Source of the DNA: Bacillota bacterium
GTDB lineage: Bacteria; Bacillota; Sulfobacillia; Sulfobacillales; Sulfobacillaceae
Reading direction: 5' to 3'
NCBI GenBank assembly: GCA_026627385.1
Contig: JAPNUR010000007.1
Coordinates: forward strand, 62,001-126,000
Length of the DNA stretch: 64,000 bases
In this document: in pieces, positions 17,279-25,615 of the stretch
How positions within the stretch are numbered: the stretch's first letter is position 1
Layout of the letters: the number at the start of each line of letters is the position of its first letter
Made by a program: the position numbers and the translations under genes
Notes under the pieces: model-generated
Told to the model about the DNA's origin: nothing
Databases searched by the model: none
Seen by the model: the letters and a program-made list of their open reading frames with translations, nothing else

Positions 17279-17539
17279 ATGCAATCGTTACGGGTGTCGG
17301 CGTCATCACGACCGAAAGCGGTCGCAGGCGCTATTGCGGCCGTCATCAAAGAGTCGGGCCCGCTTGAAATTCAGGCGGTGGGAGCTGGAGCGGTCAATCA
17401 GGCGATTAAAGCCATCGCGATTGCGCGCGGCTACCTTAGTTCCGACGGATTTGACTTGGTCATGCAGCCCGAATTTATGGAAATTGCCATTGACGGCGAG
17501 TCGCGCACTGGGGTGCGCATGTTAGTCGAGCCGCGCTAA
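17279..17539 (+). CDS. spoVS: Stage V sporulation protein S
   Basis: A small single-domain Alba-like protein affecting sporulation and septation. The start at 17279 gives exactly 86 aa, the length of B. subtilis SpoVS, and places AGGTGGG at a proper distance; the ATG at 17273 is too close to it. The core [20 protein letters not shown], then [20 protein letters not shown] and [13 protein letters not shown] are near-diagnostic. It implies a sporulating host. It is divergent from the HTH gene and followed by a terminator, so it is monocistronic. Confidence 0.95.
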   Translation: MQSLRVSASSRPKAVAGAIAAVIKESGPLEIQAVGAGAVNQAIKAIAIARGYLSSDGFDLVMQPEFMEIAIDGESRTGVRMLVEPR

Positions 17540-17553
17540 TCGGGATAGAGGAG

Positions 17554-17590
17554 AAAGCCCAGGCCCTGGCCTGGGCTTTAAGGGGTTTTT
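17554..17590 (+). terminator. Intrinsic terminator between spoVS and smc
   Basis: Perfect 12-bp stem AAAGCCCAGGCC / GGCCTGGGCTTT with a CT centre (17554-17579), then AAGGGGTTTTT. The smc ATG is 12 bp after the stem and the AAGGGG serves as its ribosome site, so the hairpin also lies in the smc translation start region. Confidence 0.8.
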
Positions 17591-17591
17591 C

Positions 17592-20500
17592 ATGCATTTA
17601 AAACGTATCCGCATATATGGTTTTAAGTCCTTCGCCCAGGAAGTGGTGATCGACTTTGCCCGGGGTATTACCGCGTTGGTGGGGCCGAACGGTGGCGGCA
17701 AAAGCAACGTGGTCGATGCCATTCGCTGGGCGCTGGGTGAGCAGCGGATCCGGGAACTCAGGGCGGAGCGCTGGGAGGATTTGCTGTTTCACGGGGCATC
17801 GGGCCGAACGCCCGCGCGGCTCGCCGAAGTGGTGCTCGAATTTGACAACCACGATGGGGAAATCGTGCACTGGCCGGAGGCGTTGACCGTCGCGCGGCGG
17901 TACTACCGCAGCGGGGATTCCGAATATCTCATCAATGGGCAGGCAGTCCGCTTGAAGGACGTGACGGATCTGTTCCTGGATAGCGGCGTTGGGCGGCATA
18001 GTTATGCCATTATTGGCCAAGGGCGCGTCGATCACGCCCTGTTGATGAAGCCCGATGAGCGCCTAGAATTATTGGAAGAAGCCGCGGGCGTCTCGCGGTA
18101 CAAGGTGCGGAAAAAGGAAACGCTGCAACATCTGCACGAGGTGGAAGCCAAGCTACAGCGCCTGGACGACCTCTTGGCCGAGGTCGAACGGCAAATGGGC
18201 GACGTGGAGCCGAACGCCTTGGTGGAAACGCGATATCAAACGTTGGAAGCGGAACGCCTAACCTGGCAGGAGCGTCTTGCCTATAGCGAGTATTGCCGGG
18301 CAATGGCGCGAAGGCAGTCGCTGGAGGCTCGGCTTCAGACGTTAGAACAAGAGCGACAGCTCATCAATCAGGAACTTCGCGCGGTTGAGCGCGAAGTCGA
18401 GAGACTCCGCGACGCGCTTCGTCAGGATCGCGCCCGTGAGGCCGGCGATCGTGAGGTCGTGGATCAACTGGCGCAGGACGAGCAACGTCTGGTGGGCGCG
18501 GTTCATGAGGCTGAGGTGCGATTGAAAGCACTGCAGCGAGAGGTGGCGCTCACGGAGGAACGGCTGACGGACCTGACGCGGCGGCTTGAAGAGTTGCGGG
18601 CTGAGGATGAGGCCATCGAAGAGACCGATGAGGGAGAAGGGGAACGCCCCGTAGATGGCGCCTGGCGGTTAGCCTACGAAGAAGCGGAAGATCTCGTCAA
18701 ACGCCTCGACGACCGTCTTGGCGACATGCGGGCAGCGCGCGACGCGCTTTACGAACAGCGTAATGCCTTAGGTAAACGCTGGGCGCGGATTGAGGGGGCG
18801 CTCCAGGCACACCTCAGTGGGGAGCCCGTGGATGCCTCGTTAACCAACGTTATCGAGGCCCGGAAACGGGAAATGTCTCAGTTGGAGACCGAGGTGCAAC
18901 GACTTAGCCAAGAACATCGCGAGGCTGTCGAGGAACGCCAGCAGCTGGTGAAGGTTGTGGGCGCCCTGGAGGGAGAGCGCCTCGGCCTTTCGCGCAATCT
19001 CGCCGAAGCTGAAGCGCGCCTTAAGGCCCTGGCGCAGTTAGAGGCGGAAGGCCACGGGCTCAGTGGGGGTGTGCGGGCGGTCTTAAAAGGGGCGCAAAAC
19101 GGGCATCTTAAGGGCATTGTGGGGACCCTGAGCAGCCTCGTTGATGTCATCCCCGAACTGAACCTGGCCATCGACACGGCACTCGGGAGCCAAGCGCAGG
19201 ACATTGTCACGGATACCGAACAGAGCGCGCGTGAAGCGGTATCCTTTTTAAAGCAAAACGCTCTGGGGCGGGCGACGTTCCTGCCGTTGGACATCGTGCG
19301 ACCAGCGGCTGCGGATCCGCGCGATATCGAGCGTTTGGCCCTGGAGCCCGGAGTGATTGGCTGGGCCGCTCGGTTAGTGCAGTATCCGGGCGACATTCGG
19401 CCAGCCGTCGACCATGTGTTGGGACGTGTCTTAGTCGTTGAGACACTGGAGGATGCCACGCGGCTGGGAGCGATCCACCGCTACCGGTATAAGACGGTAA
19501 CGCGCGATGGGCAAGTTCTCCATGCAGGAGGGGCTCTCACCGGCGGCAGTCGTATGACAGCTCACCATAGCTGGCGCGACCGCCGACGGGACATCGGAGA
19601 TTTGCGCGACCAGCTTACCCGCCTTCGCCAGGCCCTAGAAGCCAAGGAGCGCGAGCTACAGGCCGCGCGCGCTGCCTTAGCGGACACAGAGCAGCGCGTC
19701 GCAACGCTGGGAGACAAGCTTCGCACCGCGCAGCATGCGTTTCAGTCGTTGACGCAACTGTTTCACATGTCGGGGCTGGAGGCCGAAGTCACCCGGCTGC
19801 CGGCAGAAATGGCTGACGTATCGCGCACCATCGAGGAACTTGATGCACAGGTAGAGGAGTTACTCGACGAGCGGCGCCGCGCCGAACGCGCGTGGCAGCA
19901 GCTGAAAGTGGAGCTTGAGCAGCGAGAAGCGGCATATCAGGATTTGGTGCAGCAGCAGCGTGAACGCGCGGTGCTACGGCAGCGCGTAAGGGAGGAAATG
20001 GCGCGGATTGAGCAGGAAGAGGCTCGATATCAACAGCGTCGTCTGAGGATTTTAGACGAGCTCGCGGCACTAGAGGGGACGGTTTCGGAACTGAGTGATC
20101 AGTTGACCGCCGTGCGTTCTCAAAAACTGGCCGTGCGGCAAAGGCAAGAGGAGGATCGGCGTCGAGCCGATGAAATGGAGGCCCGCGTCACTGAACTCGA
20201 GCGGCGTCAGCGGTTGTTGGAGTCAGAGGAGCGCAAGATGGGGCAGCGGATGGAAGCCTGGCGCCAGGAACTGGTAGCTATTCAAGTGCGCTACGAGGGG
20301 TACGTGCCCTCGGATGGCGTGGAGCCGTTAACGCCTCTGGAAGAAGACAAGGCGCGACAGACGCTGACGCGGCTGCAGGAAGAACTGACGCTCTTAGGCC
20401 CGGTGAGCCCCGGCAGTTTGGCGCTGTATGAAGCGCTGAAAGCGCGTTACGAATTTTTACAGCAGGAGCGGCGAGACGTGGTGGATGCGCGGAGCGAATT

Positions 20501-21002
20501 AGAAGCGACGCTCAAGGATATCGATCGGGAAACGGAGCACCGGGTGCGCGAGACGAAAGAACGCGTGGAAGCCCGTTTTCGGTTGGCCGTTCAGCGATTA
20601 TATGGTGGCGGAGACGGGGGGTTCGAATGGATTGCCGGCGATCCCCCGGGAATTGACTTGTGGGTGAAACCGCCAGGTAAACGTCCAGGCCATTTGGGGT
20701 TATTGTCGGGCGGCGAAAAAGCGTTGGGCGGCATTGCCTGGCTGTTTAGCCTCCTGAGTGTCCGGCGGGCGCCGTTTGTTGTTTTGGATGAAGTGGAAGC
20801 ATCGCTAGACGAGGCGAGTGCGGCACGTTTTGCTCAGTACCTGAAGGAATCCGATGCTAGTGTGCAGTACGTTATCGTCACGCATCACCGGCAGACGATG
20901 GAAGCGGCAGATGTCTTGTGGGGGGTGGCTGCAGACGCTGAGGGGCAAAGTCGGCTGATTTCTGTAAAGTTGGAGGCCACTGACGCGGTGGGCGCCACGT
21001 GA
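17592..21002 (+). CDS. smc: Chromosome segregation ATPase SMC
   Basis: A 1136-aa condensin subunit that folds and segregates the chromosome with ScpA/ScpB. The head N-terminal part has Walker [21 protein letters not shown]; the coiled coil runs about 170-500 and 650-970; the hinge lies about 505-640 ([32 protein letters not shown]); the C-terminal head has [19 protein letters not shown] and Walker [19 protein letters not shown]. Length is a little short of the usual ~1180. It is followed by ftsY, the usual pair, but separated from rnc. Confidence 0.97.
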   Translation: MHLKRIRIYGFKSFAQEVVIDFARGITALVGPNGGGKSNVVDAIRWALGEQRIRELRAERWEDLLFHGASGRTPARLAEVVLEFDNHDGEIVHWPEALTVARRYYRSGDSEYLINGQAVRLKDVTDLFLDSGVGRHSYAIIGQGRVDHALLMKPDERLELLEEAAGVSRYKVRKKETLQHLHEVEAKLQRLDDLLAEVERQMGDVEPNALVETRYQTLEAERLTWQERLAYSEYCRAMARRQSLEARLQTLEQERQLINQELRAVEREVERLRDALRQDRAREAGDREVVDQLAQDEQRLVGAVHEAEVRLKALQREVALTEERLTDLTRRLEELRAEDEAIEETDEGEGERPVDGAWRLAYEEAEDLVKRLDDRLGDMRAARDALYEQRNALGKRWARIEGALQAHLSGEPVDASLTNVIEARKREMSQLETEVQRLSQEHREAVEERQQLVKVVGALEGERLGLSRNLAEAEARLKALAQLEAEGHGLSGGVRAVLKGAQNGHLKGIVGTLSSLVDVIPELNLAIDTALGSQAQDIVTDTEQSAREAVSFLKQNALGRATFLPLDIVRPAAADPRDIERLALEPGVIGWAARLVQYPGDIRPAVDHVLGRVLVVETLEDATRLGAIHRYRYKTVTRDGQVLHAGGALTGGSRMTAHHSWRDRRRDIGDLRDQLTRLRQALEAKERELQAARAALADTEQRVATLGDKLRTAQHAFQSLTQLFHMSGLEAEVTRLPAEMADVSRTIEELDAQVEELLDERRRAERAWQQLKVELEQREAAYQDLVQQQRERAVLRQRVREEMARIEQEEARYQQRRLRILDELAALEGTVSELSDQLTAVRSQKLAVRQRQEEDRRRADEMEARVTELERRQRLLESEERKMGQRMEAWRQELVAIQVRYEGYVPSDGVEPLTPLEEDKARQTLTRLQEELTLLGPVSPGSLALYEALKARYEFLQQERRDVVDARSELEATLKDIDRETEHRVRETKERVEARFRLAVQRLYGGGDGGFEWIAGDPPGIDLWVKPPGKRPGHLGLLSGGEKALGGIAWLFSLLSVRRAPFVVLDEVEASLDEASAARFAQYLKESDASVQYVIVTHHRQTMEAADVLWGVAADAEGQSRLISVKLEATDAVGAT

Positions 21003-21042
21003 GAATACGGCAATGAGCACATGAAGATGGAGGAGGGGTAAT

Positions 21043-21969
21043 ATGGCCGGGTTTTTTGAGCGTCTCAAGCAGGGCATGGCGCGCACCCGAGAGGGAATTG
21101 GCGACCGCATCCGCGCCTTAGTAGGCGGTCGGCAGTGGTCCGACAGTTTATATGATGATCTGGAAGAAATCCTCTATGAGGCGGATTTAGGCTACGATGC
21201 CGTGAACGACATTCTGACGCAACTGAAAGACGAGGTACGGCGCCACCGGCCGGAACGGGCTTCAGAGGTGCTGGACCATCTCCGACACATTATGGTTTCC
21301 CTGCTGACGCCTGTAGCCAATCCGTACGGGTTGGGTGATCAACGGCCAGAGGTGTGGATGCTTGTGGGGGTTAACGGTACGGGGAAAACGACCACGGCCG
21401 GCAAACTGGCAGAGCGCATGCAGCAGGAAGGATTTCGCGTGATCTTAGGCGCAGCCGACACGTTTCGGGCGGCGGCCACAGAACAGTTGTTGACGTGGGG
21501 GATGCGCGCAGGCGTCGATGTTGTGCGTCAGGCTGAAGGCGCGGATCCGGCCGCCGTGGCGTTTGATACCGTGAAAGCGGCCCTCGCACGCCATCTCGAC
21601 TTAGCCATTATTGACACCGCGGGTCGCCTTCATAACAAAAGTCATTTAATGCAAGAGCTGAGGAAAATTGCGCGTGTGGTCGGGCGTGAAATCGCGGGCG
21701 CTCCCCACCAAGTGTTGCTGGTCATCGATGCCACCACGGGCCAGAACGGGTTAGAGCAAGCCCGAGTCTTTCGGGATGCGGTGCCGGTGAGCGGCATCGT
21801 ATTAACCAAATTGGACGGCACGGCCAAGGGCGGCATTGCTTTTGCCATACACCGGACGTTAGATCTGCCCATCACCTTGGTCGGGGTCGGGGAAAAACTC
21901 GACGATTTGATGCCCTTTGATCCCGAACAGTATGTCCGCGCCATTTTGGGGGAACTGTCCGGAGCTTAA
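21043..21969 (+). CDS. ftsY: Signal recognition particle receptor FtsY
   Basis: A 308-aa SRP GTPase that docks SRP-ribosome complexes at the membrane. Only a short N-terminal stretch precedes the NG domain, as in many Gram-positives. G motifs: GVNGTGKTTTAGKLAERMQ (G1), AADTFRAAATEQL (G2), DTAGRLHNKSHLMQEL (G3), TKLDGTAKGG (G4) and GVGEKLDDLMPFD at the end. GAGGAGGGG precedes the ATG. It lies 40 bp after smc, probably in the same transcript. It is followed by a new promoter and riboswitch for the next operon. Confidence 0.97.
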   Translation: MAGFFERLKQGMARTREGIGDRIRALVGGRQWSDSLYDDLEEILYEADLGYDAVNDILTQLKDEVRRHRPERASEVLDHLRHIMVSLLTPVANPYGLGDQRPEVWMLVGVNGTGKTTTAGKLAERMQQEGFRVILGAADTFRAAATEQLLTWGMRAGVDVVRQAEGADPAAVAFDTVKAALARHLDLAIIDTAGRLHNKSHLMQELRKIARVVGREIAGAPHQVLLVIDATTGQNGLEQARVFRDAVPVSGIVLTKLDGTAKGGIAFAIHRTLDLPITLVGVGEKLDDLMPFDPEQYVRAILGELSGA

Positions 21970-21991
21970 GAATCCAGGATTCTCCTTGGCA

Positions 21992-22020
21992 TTGCTTCCC
22001 GGTCACGCATGGTCTATAAT
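21992..22020 (+). promoter_or_regulatory. Promoter of the riboswitch-controlled sugar operon
   Basis: TTGCTT (21992-21997), a 17-bp spacer and TATAAT (22015-22020). Transcription would start near 22027, a few bases before the first helix of the riboswitch. Confidence 0.75.
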
Positions 22021-22032
22021 AGGCGTACCTTG

Positions 22033-22140
22033 AAAGCGCCGAATTCGTATGAAGCGGAGGACCCATTGTATCGGGGTGAATTGTGAAAACAAAGGGCATG
22101 TCCACGGCCCTAACCCGTCAGCTAACTTCGTAGGCGTTGG
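22033..22140 (+). promoter_or_regulatory. Cyclic-di-AMP riboswitch (ydaO-yuaA type) aptamer
   Basis: The ordered conserved blocks of the ydaO aptamer are present: GCGCCGAATTCG (22036-22047), AAGCGGAGGACCCA (22052-22065), CGGGGTGAAT (22072-22081), AGGGCATGTCCACGGCCCT (22092-22111) and AACCCGTCAGCTAACTTCG, then TAGGCGTT (22112-22138). The ends GCGCC and GGCGT close helix P1. The class binds two c-di-AMP and is normally an off switch in potassium, osmolyte and cell-wall genes. Here it precedes a glycosyltransferase and a sugar-phosphate phosphatase, which fits osmolyte control. Assigned by eye; a covariance-model search (Rfam RF00379) would settle it. Confidence 0.9.
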
Positions 22141-22173
22141 GGGCTCAAGGTGTTCATAAGCGAAGTTCCCTCT

Positions 22174-22198
22174 CCCCCCGGGGCTCCTGGGGTTTTTT
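22174..22198 (+). terminator. Expression-platform terminator of the riboswitch
   Basis: Stem CCCCGG / CCTGGGG (one bulged T) with a GGCT loop, followed by TTTTTT (22193-22198), 30 bp before the ATG of the first gene. Ligand binding upstream would be expected to favour it. Confidence 0.7.
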
Positions 22199-22227
22199 CA
22201 TGCCCAGGTATTGAGGGAGGATCACAG

Positions 22228-23454
22228 ATGAGTATACGCCGCGTATTGGTCGTATCGCTGCATGCCGATCCGTTAACTTATGGCGACAGCGGAGCAGTAG
22301 GTGGCCAACAAGTCTTAATCCGCGAACTGGTCAAAAATGTTCAGCAACATGGATATGGCATTGACGTGTTGACCGCGCAATCAAACCCACTCTGGCCTAA
22401 CAAGTTTAGTCTGGGACATTTGGGGCAGGTGATTCGTTTAGCCCCGGGATTAGACAAAGCTCGTGAGCATGAATGGTTTAGGGACGTGGAAGCCCTGGCC
22501 GATCAAGCTTTGGCGTGGATTGAAGAGAGTGGGCGACGCTACGACGTCATTCATAGCCATTATTGGATAAGCGGGCTGGTCGCCGAGCGCTTGCACCGGC
22601 GCCTGGGGATTCCATGGGTCCATTCGCCGGTGAAAATGGCCGAGTGGACTGAGCGCTCTGAGGAATCGGTCGACGATGAACGCGTGACGGTAGAGCGCCA
22701 GCTCTTGGAAAAGGCGGATGCGGCGGTCGTGGCGTACCTCCGCGAAGCCGACAGGATTCATCAGCTCAAGAGGGCGCTGCCCGTGTACGTCATCCCCCCG
22801 GGGGTCGATCCCACGCAGTTTTTTACGCGAGATGCGGGTCCGGTGCTGCGGGCGCATCAGGTGGCCCGGCGCCCCGTCATTTATGTGGGCCGGCTCGAGT
22901 TAGCTCGGGGTTTGCGAGATGCCTTAAAGGTGCTAGCGCGGCGCCCGTTGCCCAATGATTTTGCCTTGTTTGTGGTCGGCGGCACGCGTCGTGAGGTGGA
23001 ACATGGGAGGCCGATCTCCCCTCACCTGGCGGCACTGGCGGACCAATTAGGGCCTCGGGTTCACTTTGTTGGTGGCATGCCGCATCGGGGTGTAGCTCCT
23101 TACTTGGCGGCGTCAGCGGTGATGATTGCGCCTAACCAAGGCCCCACTTTAGGGATGGCGGTACTGGAAAGTTTGGCGTGCGGGGTGCCCGTGGTGGGAA
23201 CCCGCGTCACCGGCATCCAGGATTGGGTTGAAGAGGATCGCGATGGATATCTCGTGAATCCGCCAGACATGGAGGATCTCTGGGATTATGCGCTGGCGCT
23301 CTGGGATGATCCAATGAAGGCGCGGCGCATGGGCTACGCCGGCCAGAGTAAGGTGCATCGGTTGCACACCACGCAAAACATGGCCGCTCAAATGGTGGCC
23401 TGCTACCGGGAGGTGACCGGCCTTGGCAGGAATCAAATGGGTATTGGCGTCTGA
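22228..23454 (+). CDS. GT4 glycosyltransferase, sucrose-phosphate-synthase-like
   Basis: A 408-aa GT-B retaining glycosyltransferase. The N-terminal HADPLTYGDSGAVGGQQVLI resembles the acceptor-side loop of sucrose-phosphate synthases and MshA. The C-terminal half has VIYVGRLELARGLRDALKVL, PPGVD and the EX7E-type GMAVLESLACGVPVVGT for the sugar-nucleotide donor. ATG 22228 has GGGAGG ahead and follows the riboswitch terminator. It overlaps by 32 bases a phosphatase of the sucrose-phosphate type, suggesting synthesis of a phosphorylated sugar that is then dephosphorylated: sucrose or a similar solute (glucosylglycerol or glucosylglycerate type are alternatives). Class assignment is firm; the product is inferred. 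Confidence 0.82.
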   Translation: MSIRRVLVVSLHADPLTYGDSGAVGGQQVLIRELVKNVQQHGYGIDVLTAQSNPLWPNKFSLGHLGQVIRLAPGLDKAREHEWFRDVEALADQALAWIEESGRRYDVIHSHYWISGLVAERLHRRLGIPWVHSPVKMAEWTERSEESVDDERVTVERQLLEKADAAVVAYLREADRIHQLKRALPVYVIPPGVDPTQFFTRDAGPVLRAHQVARRPVIYVGRLELARGLRDALKVLARRPLPNDFALFVVGGTRREVEHGRPISPHLAALADQLGPRVHFVGGMPHRGVAPYLAASAVMIAPNQGPTLGMAVLESLACGVPVVGTRVTGIQDWVEEDRDGYLVNPPDMEDLWDYALALWDDPMKARRMGYAGQSKVHRLHTTQNMAAQMVACYREVTGLGRNQMGIGV

Positions 23455-24169
23455 TATTGATGGCACGCTCGTGGGGCATGGCGGAGAGGCGCTGCTCGCA
23501 GACTACTTGCGACAGCATCCGGAAATTGGCGTCATTTATCTTACGGGTCGCACTCGCGCTAACGCCGAACCGATTATCCGCCACTATGGATTTCCCGATC
23601 CGCTAGCATTGGCCACCGACATTGGTGCGGACGTCTATTGGGGGCCCGACCTACACGTCGACGAAAACTGGGCCTTTCAGCAACGGCGCGATTGGTCGCC
23701 GCGGCGTGTGGTGCGGGCGTTGGAAGGGTTGGACGGTGTCATGTTCGGCGCTCGGAGTTCCCACTGGCGTATCGTCTTTCAGATTCGCGACCTGGAGGCG
23801 CTGGCCTTGGCGAAGGCTCAGTTGATCCGCGCTGGGGTGGCATGCCGTACCCTTTGGGACGGCGACGAACGCCGGTTGGATATTGTGCCGCGCGGTGCCT
23901 TGAAGGGCCGGGCCCTCAAGTACATCTTAAATCGTCTCAACCTCAAAGCGCAGCAATGCTTTGTGGCAGGCGATGCAGAGAATGACGGTGACTTATTAGA
24001 AGGGCGTTACCGGGGGGTGTTGGTCGCGAATGGGACGCTGTCGCTGCGCGACCACTTGCCGCCGGTGATTTGGCGATCGCCGTACGAGGGCGCGTACGGC
24101 GTCCTGGATGGTTTGCGCCAGTTTATCGACGATTCGCTACCGCTGGTCCCGGCTGAATATGCGGGCTAA
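23423..24169 (+). CDS. HAD phosphatase, sucrose-6-phosphate-phosphatase-like
   Basis: A 248-aa HAD-superfamily enzyme of the Cof/SPP type. Motif I ASDIDGTLVGHGG gives the nucleophile Asp; motif II is VIYLTGRTRANAE; motif III Lys lies in LKGRALKYILNRL; motif IV is VAGDAENDGDLLEG. The order TDIGADVYWG, VDENW, then a cap of about 80 residues is that of sucrose-phosphate phosphatases, with mannosylglycerate-type phosphatases as close relatives. TTG start at 23423 with GGGAGGTG upstream, inside the 3' end of the glycosyltransferase gene, gives tight coupling. Likely second step of the osmolyte pathway under the c-di-AMP riboswitch. Confidence 0.82.
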   Translation: MAGIKWVLASDIDGTLVGHGGEALLADYLRQHPEIGVIYLTGRTRANAEPIIRHYGFPDPLALATDIGADVYWGPDLHVDENWAFQQRRDWSPRRVVRALEGLDGVMFGARSSHWRIVFQIRDLEALALAKAQLIRAGVACRTLWDGDERRLDIVPRGALKGRALKYILNRLNLKAQQCFVAGDAENDGDLLEGRYRGVLVANGTLSLRDHLPPVIWRSPYEGAYGVLDGLRQFIDDSLPLVPAEYAG

Positions 24170-24199
24170 GGACAGCTGTGCTTTGGTGATGCCCTCGGT

Positions 24200-24205
24200 T
24201 ATAAT
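24200..24205 (+). promoter_or_regulatory. Possible -10 box for the 24256 gene
   Basis: TATAAT 51 bp before the TTG start of the next gene. No good -35 lies 16-18 bp upstream, so activity is unsure. Confidence 0.35.
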
Positions 24206-24255
24206 AGCGGGAGGTAAAGACGCCGTTAGGTCTCTTAGCAGGAGGCGGGACAGGT

Positions 24256-24594
24256 TTGGTTAAAGTCGAATCAATTGCCTGGCACGATGAAGCATGGGAA
24301 GTGCATTTTGTTATTCGCGAAGGGGTCTATCACCTCGACGATTATGTGGTGCGCATCACCCATCTGGGATATGCGGAAACAGAAGGCTTCACCGATGATC
24401 TGGCTACAGTAGCGACCGGACTTTTACGGATGCACATGCGCCGGGGCGCGGTGCCGCCACACGCGATGGTGATCAATTGGAGTCGCGTCATGCGTCTCAC
24501 CCAAGGTGGGCCTGCCGATGTGAAAGCGGCGGTTGAGCGTATTCGTGAGAGTCGATTTACTACGTTGGCAAGCGAAGTGTCTAGTCAATTCTGA
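24256..24594 (+). CDS. Hypothetical protein, 112 aa
   Basis: A soluble 112-aa protein with no signal or membrane segment and no family I recognise. The N-terminal half looks like a small beta sheet (ESIAWHDEAWEVHFVIREGV), followed by two helices (DDLATVATGLLRMHMRRGAV and DVKAAVERIRESRF). TTG start with AGGAGGCGGG at 24240-24249, an excellent ribosome site, supports that it is a real gene. It is followed by a strong hairpin and then the phosphodiesterase gene. Confidence 0.65.
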   Translation: MVKVESIAWHDEAWEVHFVIREGVYHLDDYVVRITHLGYAETEGFTDDLATVATGLLRMHMRRGAVPPHAMVINWSRVMRLTQGGPADVKAAVERIRESRFTTLASEVSSQF

Positions 24595-24597
24595 TGG

Positions 24598-24624
24598 GCC
24601 GCCCGGCAGAGTCTGCTGGGCGGC
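24598..24624 (+). terminator. Strong hairpin without T tract
   Basis: About 12-bp stem GCCGCCCGGCAG / CTGCTGGGCGGC around AGT, directly after the stop of the 24256 gene. With no T run it may be a weak terminator, an mRNA stability element or a pause site. Confidence 0.4.
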
Positions 24625-24653
24625 ATCCTAGACATAGGGGAAGACGCTGCGAT

Positions 24654-25373
24654 ATGCCGAGACCATTAGTGTTCGTCCTTGTCGACGGACTCAGTCGCCG
24701 CGGGGCCCTGGCCATGCCGGGGTTAGCGGCTTTAGTGGCACGAGGTGAGGCGTTTCGCTGGTCCGTAGAGGTGGCCGAACCAACCTGGTCGCGCCCCAAT
24801 TACGCGACCTTAGTTTCAGGCCTGTCGCCCGCCCGACATGGCATTACCCGTAACGAACAAAGACAACCTTTGGACGGGGAAACGCTCTTTGATACCCTTC
24901 GCCAGCACGGGCTGAGGACAGCCGTGGCTGGCTATCATTGGTGGAATGAGCTCGTCGGCCCTCGCGTCGACGGGGCATGGTATTATGTTGCAGACGACAC
25001 CCCGGATGTCGTCGTGCTGGATCAGGCCGAGCGGTTGTTCGCGGACATTCATCCGCACTTTTTGCTCGTGCATTTGATGAGCGTGGACTACGCGGGGCAC
25101 CGCGAGGGAGGATATTCCCTGGCCTATCAAGAGGCAGCCCAACGTCTCGACGGACACCTGTTCCCTTTTGTCAGCGCGTGGCAAGAGCGGTACCCACACG
25201 GCGCGGTTATTATCGGAGCTGATCACGGTATGGCGGAGCGGGGACACGGCGGGATGAGTGCCGATGAACGGGTTGTTTACTACTTTGCCGTGATGAAGCC
25301 GATGCCGGGGAGGTGGCCGGGATCTCAGGAGGGTGTGCGCGCATTCCTAGAAGCGCTCATCTTGGATTGCTGA
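24654..25373 (+). CDS. Alkaline-phosphatase-superfamily phosphodiesterase/pyrophosphatase-like protein
   Basis: A 239-aa, compact member of the type I phosphodiesterase/nucleotide pyrophosphatase group. The N-terminal PLVFVLVDGLSRRGALA has the first metal-ligand Asp; the nucleophile Ser/Thr lies in TWSRPNYATLVSGLSPARHG; HLMSVDYAGHREGGYS and GADHGMAERGHGG supply the remaining metal ligands (D, H, DH, H). ATG 24654 is taken because the family begins there; the frame to 24594 crosses the hairpin. No signal peptide, so it is probably cytoplasmic. The substrate is unknown. Confidence 0.82.
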   Translation: MPRPLVFVLVDGLSRRGALAMPGLAALVARGEAFRWSVEVAEPTWSRPNYATLVSGLSPARHGITRNEQRQPLDGETLFDTLRQHGLRTAVAGYHWWNELVGPRVDGAWYYVADDTPDVVVLDQAERLFADIHPHFLLVHLMSVDYAGHREGGYSLAYQEAAQRLDGHLFPFVSAWQERYPHGAVIIGADHGMAERGHGGMSADERVVYYFAVMKPMPGRWPGSQEGVRAFLEALILDC

Positions 25374-25527
25374 GGGATGACACAGGAATCATAGCGTCAT
25401 TAGTAGCGGCAAATACGGCTAGAGGCGCGTGAGTCGGGACATGGCAACAGTTGATACGGGTTCTTTGACGGCGCGTCCTCATTATATCCGCCCGTGGCGC
25501 TACTATAAACGGTTAGCCTTCTCATTA

Positions 25528-25564
25528 CCCCCGACTCCGCCGTTCTGGCGGACGGGGTCTTTTT
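25528..25564 (+). terminator. Intrinsic terminator upstream of the IS element
   Basis: Stem CCCCGACTCCGCC / GGCGGACGGGG (one bulged base) with a short GTTCT loop, followed by TCTTTTT. It probably ends the 24256-25373 transcript. The rest of the 25374-25615 gap shows nothing I can name. Confidence 0.75.
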
Positions 25565-25615
25565 GACTAGGTCGGCCCGACGACGGATGCCCTGCGCTGG
25601 TGATGACCGAAAGGC

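Noticed and set aside
21970-22227. Considered an SRP RNA gene because it follows ftsY
   Set aside because: The GGAAGCAGCC-type SRP core is absent, while the blocks of the ydaO riboswitch are present in order.
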